Positions 54,391 to 62,879 of a stretch of DNA of 64,000 nt are shown piece after piece. The DNA lies in assembly GCA_019239415.1 (NCBI GenBank), contig JAFAZW010000061.1, forward strand, positions 62,001-126,000, written 5' to 3'. Every line of letters begins with the position of its first letter. Positions within the stretch are counted from its first letter, which is position 1. The position numbers and the translations under genes are program-made. The notes under the pieces are model-generated. The model did no database searches. It was not told the origin of the DNA and was given only the letters and a program-made list of their open reading frames with translations. The DNA is from Alphaproteobacteria bacterium. Lineage in GTDB: Bacteria; Pseudomonadota; Alphaproteobacteria; Sphingomonadales; Sphingomonadaceae.

Positions 54391-54819
54391 TCAGGGCCCC
54401 TGCACCCATTTGCCGCGCTCGTCCTGCTTCCAGTAACGTGCCGCCGCCTCCGGCCTGGCCTTGAGATCCCGCCACGCGCTTCGTGCCGACTCGAGGTTCG
54501 AGGCGTCGAAGAAATAGAAGATGCGCTCGAACGCCAGCGCCTCCTCCCGCCAGGCGCCGTCGGCGAGAGCCACATTGGTTGCGCCGTTCGTCGCCTCCAC
54601 GTTGGCGGAGAGGAATACCGGCTGTGCCGCCGCGTCGCCGCGCCCATGGGGGAGGAAGGCGGTGCGGGCGTAGGTCCAGAGCTGCTCGTCGAGGCGGGCG
54701 AGGTGCGGCTCCTCCGCGACGACAAGCAGGCGCTCGCCGCCGGCGAGGATTTTCTCGGCGACAGCGGGGAGGACCTTCTCCAGCGGCGAGGCGGTGAGGT
54801 GATAGAAATCGACGATCAT
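54391..54819 (-). CDS. holC: DNA polymerase III subunit chi
   Basis: A 142-residue accessory subunit of the clamp loader that contacts SSB. It matches HolC: VDFYHLTASPLEKVLP at the start, KILAGGERLLVVAEEP, LDEQLWTYARTAFLPHG, and LSANVEATNGATNVALADG. It ends RYWKQDERGKWVQGP. ATG 54819 gives the usual start MIVDFYHL; a longer frame is less likely. It follows pepA, with a worn nested palindrome filling the gap, and precedes ndk. Confidence 0.92.
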   Translation of the reverse strand: MIVDFYHLTASPLEKVLPAVAEKILAGGERLLVVAEEPHLARLDEQLWTYARTAFLPHGRGDAAAQPVFLSANVEATNGATNVALADGAWREEALAFERIFYFFDASNLESARSAWRDLKARPEAAARYWKQDERGKWVQGP

Positions 54820-54821
54820 GG

Positions 54822-54897
54822 CGTCATCCCGGCGCAAGCCGGGATCTCCCAGGGAAGAGGCACCGCCCGTGTCAACTTGCGGCTCGCCGGGATGGCG
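54822..54897. repeat. Degenerate nested palindrome, CCCGGC family
   Basis: CGTCATCCCGGCGCAAGCCG begins the left arm. The right arm (GGCTCGCCGGGATGGCG) is eroded. It lies between pepA and holC, 2 nt in front of the holC start, so it covers the holC ribosome binding region. Confidence 0.7.
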
Positions 54898-54900
54898 AGG

Positions 54901-56388
54901 TCAAGTCTCGAAATTGCCGACGAAGCGGTCCAGCAAGGCGACGCCGAAGCCGGTGGCACCCTTGTCGTAGAGGCTGCCCGCCTTTTCCGACCAGGCGACG
55001 CCGGCAATGTCGAGATGCGCCCATTTGACGCCGCTCTCGATGAAGCGCTGCAGGAACACCGCCGCCGTGATCGAGCCGCCTTCGCGCGGGCCGACATTCT
55101 TCATGTCGGCGATGGGGCTCTCGATCAGCTTGTCGAACGCATCGCCGAGCGGCATCCGCCACAGCCGGTCGCCGGTCTCGGTCCCCGCCGCGGCGAGCTG
55201 GCCGGCGAGGCCGTCATCGTTCGAGAAGAGGCCGGCATATTCGTGGCCGAGCGAGATGATCATCGCGCCGGTGAGCGTGGCCAGGTCGACGATGACTTCG
55301 GGCCGGTAGGTCCGCTGGGCCCAAGTCAGCGCGTCGGCGAGGACGAGGCGGCCTTCCGCGTCGGTGTTGATGACCTCGATCGTCTGCCCGGAGAGGCTGG
55401 TGACGACGTCGCCGGGGCGCTGCGCGTTGCCATCGGGCATGTTCTCGGCGAGCGCGCAGATGCCGACGACGTCCGCCTTCGCCTTGCGCGAGGCGAGCGC
55501 GACCATGGTGCCGGCAACCGCGCCGGCGCCGCCCATGTCCCACTTCATCGATTCCATGCCGGCGGCCGGCTTGATCGAGATGCCGCCGGTGTCGAAGGTG
55601 ATGCCCTTGCCGATGAGGACGACCGGCTTCGCGCCGCCTCCGTCCCTGGCGCCGCCGCCGTTCCAGCGCATCGCCAGCAGGCGCGGCGGCCGGACCGAAC
55701 CCTGGCCGACGCCGAGCAGCGCGCCGAAGCCGAGCTCGGCCATCTCCTTCTCGTCGAGCACCTCGAACTCGACCCCGAGCGGCTCGAGCCGCTTGCGGCA
55801 GCGCTCCACGAAGGTTTCGGGATAGACGATGTTCGCCGGTTCCGTGACCAGCTCGCGGGTGAAGGCGAGGCCGTCGAGCAAAGCCTGCCGCTCCGCCCAG
55901 GCGCCGGCCGCGCCTTCGCCCGCGCCGACGACGACGATCTCCTCCAGCGTCGGCTTCTGCTTCTTCGGCTGCTTGGTGCGGTAGACGTCGTACCGCCAGC
56001 TGCGGGCCGCTGCCGCGAAGGCGAGGCGGGCGGCGTCGGCGGCAGCGACGTCGAGCCCGGTCAAATCGACGACGAGCCGGGTCTCGCCGGAAGTAAGGAG
56101 CTTGGCGGTGAGCGCACCGCCGACCCGTTCCCACAGCGCCGGCTCGTCGCGGCTGGCGCCGAGGCCGACGAGCAGCAGGCGGCGGACCCCGTCCGGTTCG
56201 GGCAGGAAGGTCTCGGCGACGGCGCCGAGCTCGCGCTCGAAGCGCTGGCTCTCGGCCGCGCGGGCGGCGAGGGTGCGCGAGGCGTCGGGGAGGCTTGCCA
56301 GGCGATCGGTGAGAAGGTCGTCGCCGCGGACGGGCAGGGCGAGCGCATAGGCGCCCGTGGGGCGGGTGGGGGCGAATTGGACGTTCAT
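54901..56388 (-). CDS. pepA: Leucyl aminopeptidase (M17, PepA)
   Basis: A 495-residue hexameric two-metal aminopeptidase trimming N-terminal residues from peptides. The N-terminal macro-like domain (about 1-170) is followed by the catalytic domain with FTRELVTEPANIVYPETF, LIGKGITFDTGGISIKPA (metal Lys and Asp), KWDMGGAGAVAGTM and the signature NTDAEGRLVLADAL (metal Asp and Glu, catalytic Arg). ATG 56388 is chosen as the family start; the frame extends upstream without a better site. It is divergent from lptD (163-nt gap, no gene seen). Confidence 0.95.
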   Translation of the reverse strand: MNVQFAPTRPTGAYALALPVRGDDLLTDRLASLPDASRTLAARAAESQRFERELGAVAETFLPEPDGVRRLLLVGLGASRDEPALWERVGGALTAKLLTSGETRLVVDLTGLDVAAADAARLAFAAAARSWRYDVYRTKQPKKQKPTLEEIVVVGAGEGAAGAWAERQALLDGLAFTRELVTEPANIVYPETFVERCRKRLEPLGVEFEVLDEKEMAELGFGALLGVGQGSVRPPRLLAMRWNGGGARDGGGAKPVVLIGKGITFDTGGISIKPAAGMESMKWDMGGAGAVAGTMVALASRKAKADVVGICALAENMPDGNAQRPGDVVTSLSGQTIEVINTDAEGRLVLADALTWAQRTYRPEVIVDLATLTGAMIISLGHEYAGLFSNDDGLAGQLAAAGTETGDRLWRMPLGDAFDKLIESPIADMKNVGPREGGSITAAVFLQRFIESGVKWAHLDIAGVAWSEKAGSLYDKGATGFGVALLDRFVGNFET

Positions 56389-56551
56389 GGGGCCTGAAAG
56401 CTCCTCGGGCGCGAAGTGGTTGCATCGCTCTAGGCACAGCCGCGACGCCTTGCAAAGGCTCTCGCTCCGGGTCCGGGCTACAGCGCAGGTTGCGGCGGAC
56501 GGCGCACGGTGCGATAGGCCGTCGCCGCGCGTGCCTCCTCTCGGCGGGATA

Positions 56552-58879
56552 GTGAAGAAGCTCGATTTCCTCTGCCTGACGGCCCTGCCCCTGCTGATGG
56601 GGCTCGCCGCGCCCGCCGCCGCGCAGACCGAGTCCCGGCCCGCGAGCCAGGAGGCGGAAGGTGCCGCGCACGCGCCGACCTCCGATCCCTTGCGCGCCAC
56701 CTCCCCCGCCACGAGCGGCGCCGACCGGGGTCGGCCGGCTCCGGCGGCCCAGGCGACGGAGGGAAACGAGACCCGACAGGTCGCCTTCGCTTCGGACCAG
56801 GTCACCTATGACGACAAGGCCGACCTCGTCACCGCCAGCGGCGACGTGCGGATGGACAGCGAAGGCAACAAGCTCAAGGCCGACAAGGTCGTGTGGAACC
56901 GCAAGACCGACGAAGCGCGCGCGATCGGCAACGTGCGGCTCGTCACGCCCGAGGGCCACGTCCTCTACGGCGACGACGTCGTGCTCACCAACGCGATGAA
57001 GGACGCGGTCGCGAACAACCTGCTGCTCGTCCTCGAGGACGGCGGGCGGATCGCAGCGGTGAAGGCGGTGCGCAAGGACGGCTACACCACCCTCTACCGC
57101 GCCGCCTACACGCCCTGCGCGGTGCTGAAGCCCTCCGGCTGCCCGAAGAACCCGACGTGGGAGATCACCGCCGTCAAGGTGCTGCAGGACCCGACCAGGC
57201 ACCGCATCTACTATGAGGGCGCCTCGCTCGATATCCTCGGGCACCGGATCATCCCGCTGCCCTTCCTGTCGCACCCCGACGGCTCGGCCAATGCGAGCTC
57301 CGGATTCCTGGTCCCCGACTTCAAGTACAATTCGAGGAACGGACTGGAACTGGCGGTCCCTTATTATCTCCGCCTCGCGCCGAACCGCGACCTCACCGTC
57401 ACGCCCCATATCTATACGGGCGTGCTGCCGATGCTGCAGGCCAATTACCGGCAGCTCGACCATCTCGGCGCCTTCCAGGTCGGCGCGTGGCTGACCTACG
57501 GCCGGCCGATCCCGCTGATCGTCACGCCGACGACGCCGATCGGCAGCCAGCGCGCCCGCTTCGCGCTCGACGCCAACGGCCGCTTCCAGCTCGACCCCTA
57601 TTGGACGGTCACGGCGGCGCTGCGCTACGCCAGCGACCGCACCTTCATGGCGCGCTACGACATCTCCCGCGACGTCAGGCTGCGCTCGGTGATCAACGCC
57701 GAACGGATCGACCAGGACAGCTACATCTCGGTCGCCGGCTGGGTGTTCCAGGGCCTGCGGGTCAGCGACGTGCAGGGCCTGCAGCCGATCGCCCTTCCCG
57801 CGGTGGACGCGCGCTGGCGCCTCCCCGCCCCCGTCGTCGGCGGCGTCATCCAGCTCCAGGCGAACAGCCTCGCCATCACCCGCAGCGCCGGTCAGGACAC
57901 GCAGCGCGCGTTCGCCTCGGCGCTGTGGGAGCATCGCAGCATCACCGGCCTCGGCCAGGAGCTGATCCTCACCGGCTATGCGCGCGGCGACGTCTACCAC
58001 ACCGCCGATGCCGCGGCGACGGCGACCCCCATCTACCGCGGCATCGACGGCTGGCACGGCCGGGCCATCGTCGCCGCCGCCGCCGAGATACGCTGGCCGC
58101 TGGTCGGCGAGGCGTTCGGCGGTACCCAGCTCCTCACGCCGCGGGTCCAGCTGGTCGCGACGCCGCCCACCGCCAACCTCAGCATCCCCAACGAGGACGC
58201 CCGCTCCGTCGACCTCGAGGATTCCAACCTGTTCGCGCTCAACCGCTTCCCCGGCTACGACCGGTGGGAGGATTCGAGCCGCGTCACCTACGGCCTCGAT
58301 TATGCGCTCGAGCTGCCGGGAGTGAGCATCCAGTCGACGATCGGCCAGAGCTATCGCCTCAACAGCCGCGCCTCGATCCTGCCGCAGGGCACCGGCCTCT
58401 CCGACCCCCTCTCCGACATCGTCGGCCGGACCACCGTCAAGATCGGCCGCGTGCTCAGCATCGTCCACCGCTTCCGCGTCGACAAGAACGACCTCGCGGT
58501 CCGGCGCAACGAGATCGACGCGGTGATCGGCGGCAGCCAGACCTACGCCACGATCGGCTATCTCCACCTCCACCGCAACATCGACCAGTCGATCGAGGAC
58601 CTGCGCGACCGCGAGGAGCTCAGGCTCTCCGGCCGGATCAAGTTCCTGCGCTACTGGTCGATCTTCGGCTCGACGACGATCGACCTCACCAGCAAGAAGG
58701 AGGATCCGCTGTCGCTGTCCGACGGCTTCCAGCCGATCCGCCACCGGCTCGGCCTCTTCTACGACGACGAGTGCATCGAATTGGGGGTGACGTGGCGGCG
58801 CGACTATGACACCAGCACCACCTTCAAGCGGGGGAACACCTTCCTGTTCAGGGTGGCGCTGAAGAATCTGGGGCGTTAA
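56552..58879 (+). CDS. lptD: LPS-assembly protein LptD
   Basis: A 775-residue outer-membrane beta-barrel that with LptE inserts lipopolysaccharide into the outer leaflet. A signal peptide (about 1-25, ending APAAAQ) is followed by a Pro/Ala-rich linker. The LptA-like domain (about 80-170) has VTYDDKADLVTASGDVRM and ADKVVWNRKTDEARAIGNV. The barrel region starts at about 240 with GFLVPDFKYNSRNGLEL and LAVPYYLRLAPNRDLT. The end GVTWRRDYDTSTTFKRGNTF is typical. The GTG start at 56552 is best for the signal peptide. surA follows after 72 nt. Confidence 0.94.
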   Translation: MKKLDFLCLTALPLLMGLAAPAAAQTESRPASQEAEGAAHAPTSDPLRATSPATSGADRGRPAPAAQATEGNETRQVAFASDQVTYDDKADLVTASGDVRMDSEGNKLKADKVVWNRKTDEARAIGNVRLVTPEGHVLYGDDVVLTNAMKDAVANNLLLVLEDGGRIAAVKAVRKDGYTTLYRAAYTPCAVLKPSGCPKNPTWEITAVKVLQDPTRHRIYYEGASLDILGHRIIPLPFLSHPDGSANASSGFLVPDFKYNSRNGLELAVPYYLRLAPNRDLTVTPHIYTGVLPMLQANYRQLDHLGAFQVGAWLTYGRPIPLIVTPTTPIGSQRARFALDANGRFQLDPYWTVTAALRYASDRTFMARYDISRDVRLRSVINAERIDQDSYISVAGWVFQGLRVSDVQGLQPIALPAVDARWRLPAPVVGGVIQLQANSLAITRSAGQDTQRAFASALWEHRSITGLGQELILTGYARGDVYHTADAAATATPIYRGIDGWHGRAIVAAAAEIRWPLVGEAFGGTQLLTPRVQLVATPPTANLSIPNEDARSVDLEDSNLFALNRFPGYDRWEDSSRVTYGLDYALELPGVSIQSTIGQSYRLNSRASILPQGTGLSDPLSDIVGRTTVKIGRVLSIVHRFRVDKNDLAVRRNEIDAVIGGSQTYATIGYLHLHRNIDQSIEDLRDREELRLSGRIKFLRYWSIFGSTTIDLTSKKEDPLSLSDGFQPIRHRLGLFYDDECIELGVTWRRDYDTSTTFKRGNTFLFRVALKNLGR

Positions 58880-58951
58880 CACGGCCGGGCCGCGTCAAGC
58901 TGCGGTTCAGCATCCTGGGGGCATCTCCATGCGCCTCAATTCACTGGAGGA

Positions 58952-60385
58952 ATGATGAAGCTCGGCACTTTCCAGAGGGCGGCGATGCTGATCGCGGGCA
59001 CCTGCGCGGCGGCGGCGGTCGCGGCGCCGCAGGCGGCGAAGCGGATCGCTCCCGCGCCCGCGGGGCGAAGTGCCGCCCGGACGACGGCGCCGCAGCCGGC
59101 GGCCACTCCGGCCGCGGCCGCGCCCACCGCGCCGGGTCCGAGCGCGACCAACCTCAACCTGCCGACCGACCCGCAATTCCTCGGCGACACCAGCTCGGTC
59201 CGCAAGGCGACGGCGATCGTCAACGGCACCGTCATCACCGGCACCGACGTCGACCAGCGCCTCGCTCTGTTCATCCTCGCCAGCGGCGGCGCCCAGATCC
59301 CGCCGGACCAGATGCAGGCGGTTCGCGAGCAGGTGCTGCGCGACCTGGTGGACGAGACGATCGAGATCCAGGCCGCGGAGCAGGAAAAGATCAAGGTCAC
59401 GGACCCCGAGATCAACCAATATTACGCCCGCTACGCCCAGAACTTCAAACAGACGCCGCAGCAATTCACCGCCTTCCTGCGGGCCAACGGCTCGTCCGCC
59501 CTCTCCGTCAAGCGGCGCATCTGGGGCGAGATCGCCTGGTCGCGTCTCCAGCGCAACCGCATCGAGCCGCAGGTCAACGTCAGCGACGAAGAAGTGAAGC
59601 AGGTGATGAACCGCCTGAACGCGGCGAAGGGCACCCACGAATATCGCGTCGCCGAAATCTTCCTCTCCGCGACGCCGGAGACGGCCGCGACCGTCCGCGC
59701 CAATGCCGAGCGCATCCTCCAGCAGCTCAAGCAGGGCGGCGCGTTCGGCGCCTATGCGCGGCAATTCTCGGAGGCGTCGACCGCCGCCACCAACGGCGAG
59801 CTCGGCTGGGTCCGTCCCGAGCAGCTGCCCGACGCCCTCGCCACGGCGATCCGGACGATGCCGGTCGGCGGCGTCAGCGAGCCGATCGCCGTTCCCGGCG
59901 GCTATTCGATCCTCGCCCTCGAGGACACCCGCCAGGTCCTGACCGCCGATCCGCGCGACGCGGTGCTGAGCCTGAAGCAGCTGAGCATCGGCTTCGCGGC
60001 CGGCACGCCCCGCGATGCCATCGAGGCGAAGCTCCAGGAGCTCATCCGCACCAGCCAGTCGATGGGCGGCTGCGGCGGCGCCGAGGCGGCGGCGCAGCGG
60101 CTCGGCGCGGAGGTCATCACCAACGACCAGGTCAAGGTGCGCGACCTGCCGCCGCAGATCCAGAACAGCCTGCTCGGCCTCCAGGTCGGCCAGGCGACGG
60201 CGCCGTTCGGCGCCATTAACGAGAAGGTCAGCGTGCTCGTCCTGTGCGGCCGCGACGACCCGCCTGCCGCGGGCGACGTCTCGTTCGAGCAGGTGTACAA
60301 CCAGCTGACGGAGGCGCGCGTCAACATGCGCGCCCGCCGCTACCTGCGCGACCTGCGGCGGGACGCCGTCATCGACTACCGCTGA
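58952..60385 (+). CDS. surA: Periplasmic chaperone / peptidyl-prolyl isomerase SurA
   Basis: A 477-residue exported chaperone for outer-membrane proteins. A signal peptide (about 1-25) and an Ala/Pro-rich linker precede the SurA N-terminal domain (about 85-215: IVNGTVITGTDVDQRLALF, REQVLRDLVDETIEIQ). One parvulin domain follows (about 230-335: EYRVAEIFLSATPE, GGAFGAYARQFSEAST, GELGWVRPEQLPDAL). A second, weaker one may be at about 345-440. GGAGG is 5 nt upstream; ATG 58952 and 58955 are both usable. It lies between lptD and pdxA. Confidence 0.92.
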   Translation: MMKLGTFQRAAMLIAGTCAAAAVAAPQAAKRIAPAPAGRSAARTTAPQPAATPAAAAPTAPGPSATNLNLPTDPQFLGDTSSVRKATAIVNGTVITGTDVDQRLALFILASGGAQIPPDQMQAVREQVLRDLVDETIEIQAAEQEKIKVTDPEINQYYARYAQNFKQTPQQFTAFLRANGSSALSVKRRIWGEIAWSRLQRNRIEPQVNVSDEEVKQVMNRLNAAKGTHEYRVAEIFLSATPETAATVRANAERILQQLKQGGAFGAYARQFSEASTAATNGELGWVRPEQLPDALATAIRTMPVGGVSEPIAVPGGYSILALEDTRQVLTADPRDAVLSLKQLSIGFAAGTPRDAIEAKLQELIRTSQSMGGCGGAEAAAQRLGAEVITNDQVKVRDLPPQIQNSLLGLQVGQATAPFGAINEKVSVLVLCGRDDPPAAGDVSFEQVYNQLTEARVNMRARRYLRDLRRDAVIDYR

Positions 60386-60392
60386 CGCGGCG

Positions 60393-61385
60393 GTGCTGGA
60401 CAAGCCACTCGCCGTCGCGATGGGCGATCCCGCCGGGATCGGCCCGGAAACCCTCGCCAAGGCCTGGGCCGATCGGGAGGCGCTCGGCGTCCCGTGCTTC
60501 TTCGCCGTCGGCACGCCGGACGCAGTAGCGCGGGTGTGGGACGGACCGGTTCAGGTGGTCTCCGATCCGGATGAAGCCGCGCGCACGTGGGCGCGGGCTC
60601 TCCCCGTCATCCGCATCGACGGCGGCGGCGACGTGCGGCCGGGCGAGCCGACCCTCGAAGGCGCCCGCGCCTCGCTCGATGCGCTCGAGCTCGCCGTCGG
60701 CCTCGCCCGCTCGAGCGCGGCCGCGGCGCTCGTCACGGGTCCCGTCTCCAAGGCACAGCTCTACGCGATCGGCTTCCCCCATCCCGGCCAGACCGAGTTC
60801 GTCGCCGAACGCTGCGGCATCGCCGGGGGCATGGCGGCGATGATGCTGGCGGGGCCGACACTGCGTACCGTCCCGGTCACCACCCACATCGCCCTCAAGG
60901 ACGTGCCGGCGGCGCTCACGACCGAGCTGATCGTCGCCAAGGGCCGCACGGTGATCCGCGCGCTCAGGCGGCTGTTCGGCATCGAGCGGCCGCGCCTCGC
61001 CGTCGCCGGCCTCAATCCCCATGCCGGCGAGGAGGGCGCGCTCGGCCGCGAGGAGATCGACCTCGTCGCCCCCGCGATCGAGCGGCTGCGCGAGGAGGAA
61101 GCGGAGGTGACGGGCCCGCATCCCCCCGACACGATGTTCCACGCCCGCGCCCGCAATCGCTACGACGCGGCGCTTTGCCTCTACCACGACCAGGCGCTGG
61201 TCCCGCTCAAGACGCTCCACTTCGACGAGGGCGTCAACATCACCCTCGGCCTGCCGATCGTCCGCACCTCGCCGGATCACGGAACCGCCTTCGACATTGC
61301 CGGCCATGGCCGCGCCAATCCGAGTGCGATGGTGGCGGCGCTCCGCATGGCCGCGGACTGCGCCCGCCGCACCGCGGCGGGGTGA
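60393..61385 (+). CDS. pdxA: 4-hydroxythreonine-4-phosphate dehydrogenase
   Basis: A 330-residue NAD- and metal-dependent enzyme of vitamin B6 synthesis. It starts [20 protein letters not shown] and has [22 protein letters not shown] (first metal His), [15 protein letters not shown] and [17 protein letters not shown] (second metal His). It ends [20 protein letters not shown] (third). All three metal ligands are visible. The GTG start is 7 nt after surA. Its TGA overlaps the GTG of rsmA (GTGA). Confidence 0.96.
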   Translation: MLDKPLAVAMGDPAGIGPETLAKAWADREALGVPCFFAVGTPDAVARVWDGPVQVVSDPDEAARTWARALPVIRIDGGGDVRPGEPTLEGARASLDALELAVGLARSSAAAALVTGPVSKAQLYAIGFPHPGQTEFVAERCGIAGGMAAMMLAGPTLRTVPVTTHIALKDVPAALTTELIVAKGRTVIRALRRLFGIERPRLAVAGLNPHAGEEGALGREEIDLVAPAIERLREEEAEVTGPHPPDTMFHARARNRYDAALCLYHDQALVPLKTLHFDEGVNITLGLPIVRTSPDHGTAFDIAGHGRANPSAMVAALRMAADCARRTAAG

Positions 61386-62203
61386 AGCCGCTCCCGCCCC
61401 TGCGGGAGGTCATCGCGCGCTACGGCCTGAGCGCTTCGAGGGCGCTCGGCCAGAATTTCCTGCTCGACGAGCAATTGCTCGATCGCATCGCCCATATTCC
61501 CGGCGATCTTCGCGGGCAGCGCGTCTACGAGGTTGGCCCCGGGCCCGGCGGCCTGACCCGCGCCCTGCTACGCGCCGGTGCCGAGGTGGTGGCGGTCGAG
61601 CGGGACGCACGGTGCCTGCCGGCCCTCGCCGAGCTGGCCGACGCCGCAGAGGGCCGGCTGCGCGTCGTCGCCGGCGATGCGATGCGCATCGAGGAGAGAG
61701 CGGAAGCGGGTGACGGCGCGCACATCGCCGCGAACCTGCCCTACAATGTCGGCACGGCGCTCCTCGTCCGCTGGCTCGGCGGCGCGCAATGGCCGCCCTG
61801 GTGGGCGTCGCTGACTCTCATGTTCCAGCGCGAAGTGGCGGAGCGGATCGTCGCAGCCCCGAACACCGCTGCCTACGGCCGCCTCGCCGTCCTCGCGCAA
61901 TGGCGCGGCGCGGCGCGGATCGCCATGAAGGTGCACCGCTCCGCGTTCGTCCCTCCCCCGAAGGTCATGTCAGCCGTCGTCCACATCGTCCCGAAGCCGG
62001 CGCCCGAGGGCGTGCGCGCCGACGTCCTGGAGGCGCTCACCGCCGCCGCTTTCGGCCAACGCCGCAAGATGCTTCGGCAGAGCCTCAAGGGCCTGCCGGG
62101 CGCGTTGGAGGCGCTGGAGAAGGTCGGCATCGACCCCCAGCGCCGCGCCGAGACCCTCTCGGTCGAGGAGTTCGTAGAACTGGCACGGGCGATGGGAGAA
62201 TAG
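61382..62203 (+). CDS. rsmA: 16S rRNA dimethyladenosine transferase RsmA (KsgA)
   Basis: A 273-residue SAM-dependent enzyme that dimethylates A1518 and A1519 of 16S rRNA late in 30S assembly. Motif X is [15 protein letters not shown], the SAM loop is [16 protein letters not shown], the acidic strand is [10 protein letters not shown], and the catalytic motif IV is NLPYNVG (118-124). The C-terminal domain has [14 protein letters not shown] and [12 protein letters not shown]. The GTG start overlaps pdxA. It is the last gene of lptD-surA-pdxA-rsmA, an order common in proteobacteria. Confidence 0.96.
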   Translation: MKPLPPLREVIARYGLSASRALGQNFLLDEQLLDRIAHIPGDLRGQRVYEVGPGPGGLTRALLRAGAEVVAVERDARCLPALAELADAAEGRLRVVAGDAMRIEERAEAGDGAHIAANLPYNVGTALLVRWLGGAQWPPWWASLTLMFQREVAERIVAAPNTAAYGRLAVLAQWRGAARIAMKVHRSAFVPPPKVMSAVVHIVPKPAPEGVRADVLEALTAAAFGQRRKMLRQSLKGLPGALEALEKVGIDPQRRAETLSVEEFVELARAMGE

Positions 62204-62336
62204 CTCCTCCCCGGAACGGGGAGGGGGACCATGCGCAGCATGGTGGAGGGGGCCCAAGGCCAGACGCGGCGGAGAGGCGAGCCCCCTCCACCACGCCGCT
62301 TCGCGTCGCGGTCCCCCTCCCCGTTCCGGGGAGGAG
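62204..62336. repeat. Large nested palindrome with perfect 27-nt arms
   Basis: The outer arms 62204-62230 and 62310-62336 are exact inverted copies (CTCCTCCCCGGAACGGGGAG onward). A second exact pair of 13 nt (TGGTGGAGGGGGC, 62241-62253, and 62281-62293) is nested inside. It begins on the base after the rsmA stop and ends 6 nt before the end of the convergent TPR gene. Confidence 0.9.
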
Positions 62337-62342
62337 CGAAAA

Positions 62343-62849
62343 TTATTCCGTCCGGGGCGCGCCGACGTCGGGCTTCTGCGCCGCCAGCACCTCGGCGGGC
62401 GGACCCTTGGCGATGGCGGCGGCAAGGGTCTGCGCCTCGGGGCAGCTGCCCTTGCAGAGCGTCTTCACCCGGGCCAGGTTCGCCTTGGCGCGCTCGACGG
62501 CGCCACGCTGGACGAGCGCCTCGCCTTGCCCGGTCAGCGCCTCGACGTCGTTCGGCTCGAGCTGCAGCGCCTCGTAGTAGAATTTGACCGCCTTGCCCGG
62601 CAGCTTCTCGCCCTGCGCCGCGCGCGCGAGGCCGATATAGGCCTGGCGGTTGCGGGCATCGACCGCCAGCGCGCTCTCGAACAGATCGGTCGCCTCGAGC
62701 CAGCGGCCCTGGCCGACCAACGCCATGCCCTGCTGGGTCAGCGTCACCGAGCGCGCGTCGATGCGATCGTCCGCGCGCTGGGTGAAGCCGGCGCTCCCCA
62801 TCGTCGCAAGGACGATCGCGGCGGAAAGGGCGATCGGGGTCAGGCGCAT
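62343..62849 (-). CDS. Exported TPR-repeat protein
   Basis: A 168-residue protein with an N-terminal export signal (about 1-24). Two to three tetratricopeptide repeats follow: ALVGQGRWLEATDLFESALA, AYIGLARAAQGEKLPGKAVK and ALTGQGEALVQRGAVERAKA. CKGSC near residue 133 is a possible disulfide pair. TPR proteins act as scaffolds; the partner is unknown. ATG 62849 is preferred to ATG 62861 because GGAG is correctly spaced from it. It lies 30 nt after the rRNA methyltransferase on the same strand. Confidence 0.78.
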   Translation of the reverse strand: MRLTPIALSAAIVLATMGSAGFTQRADDRIDARSVTLTQQGMALVGQGRWLEATDLFESALAVDARNRQAYIGLARAAQGEKLPGKAVKFYYEALQLEPNDVEALTGQGEALVQRGAVERAKANLARVKTLCKGSCPEAQTLAAAIAKGPPAEVLAAQKPDVGAPRTE

Positions 62850-62879
62850 CAAGGTCTCCATCTTCGGCGCCCCGCGGGC

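Noticed and set aside
55214-58882. A 1222-codon minus-strand open frame opposite lptD and part of pepA
   Set aside because: It crosses the divergent intergenic region and reads antisense to two well-supported genes. Its composition is that of a shadow frame with no recognisable motif.
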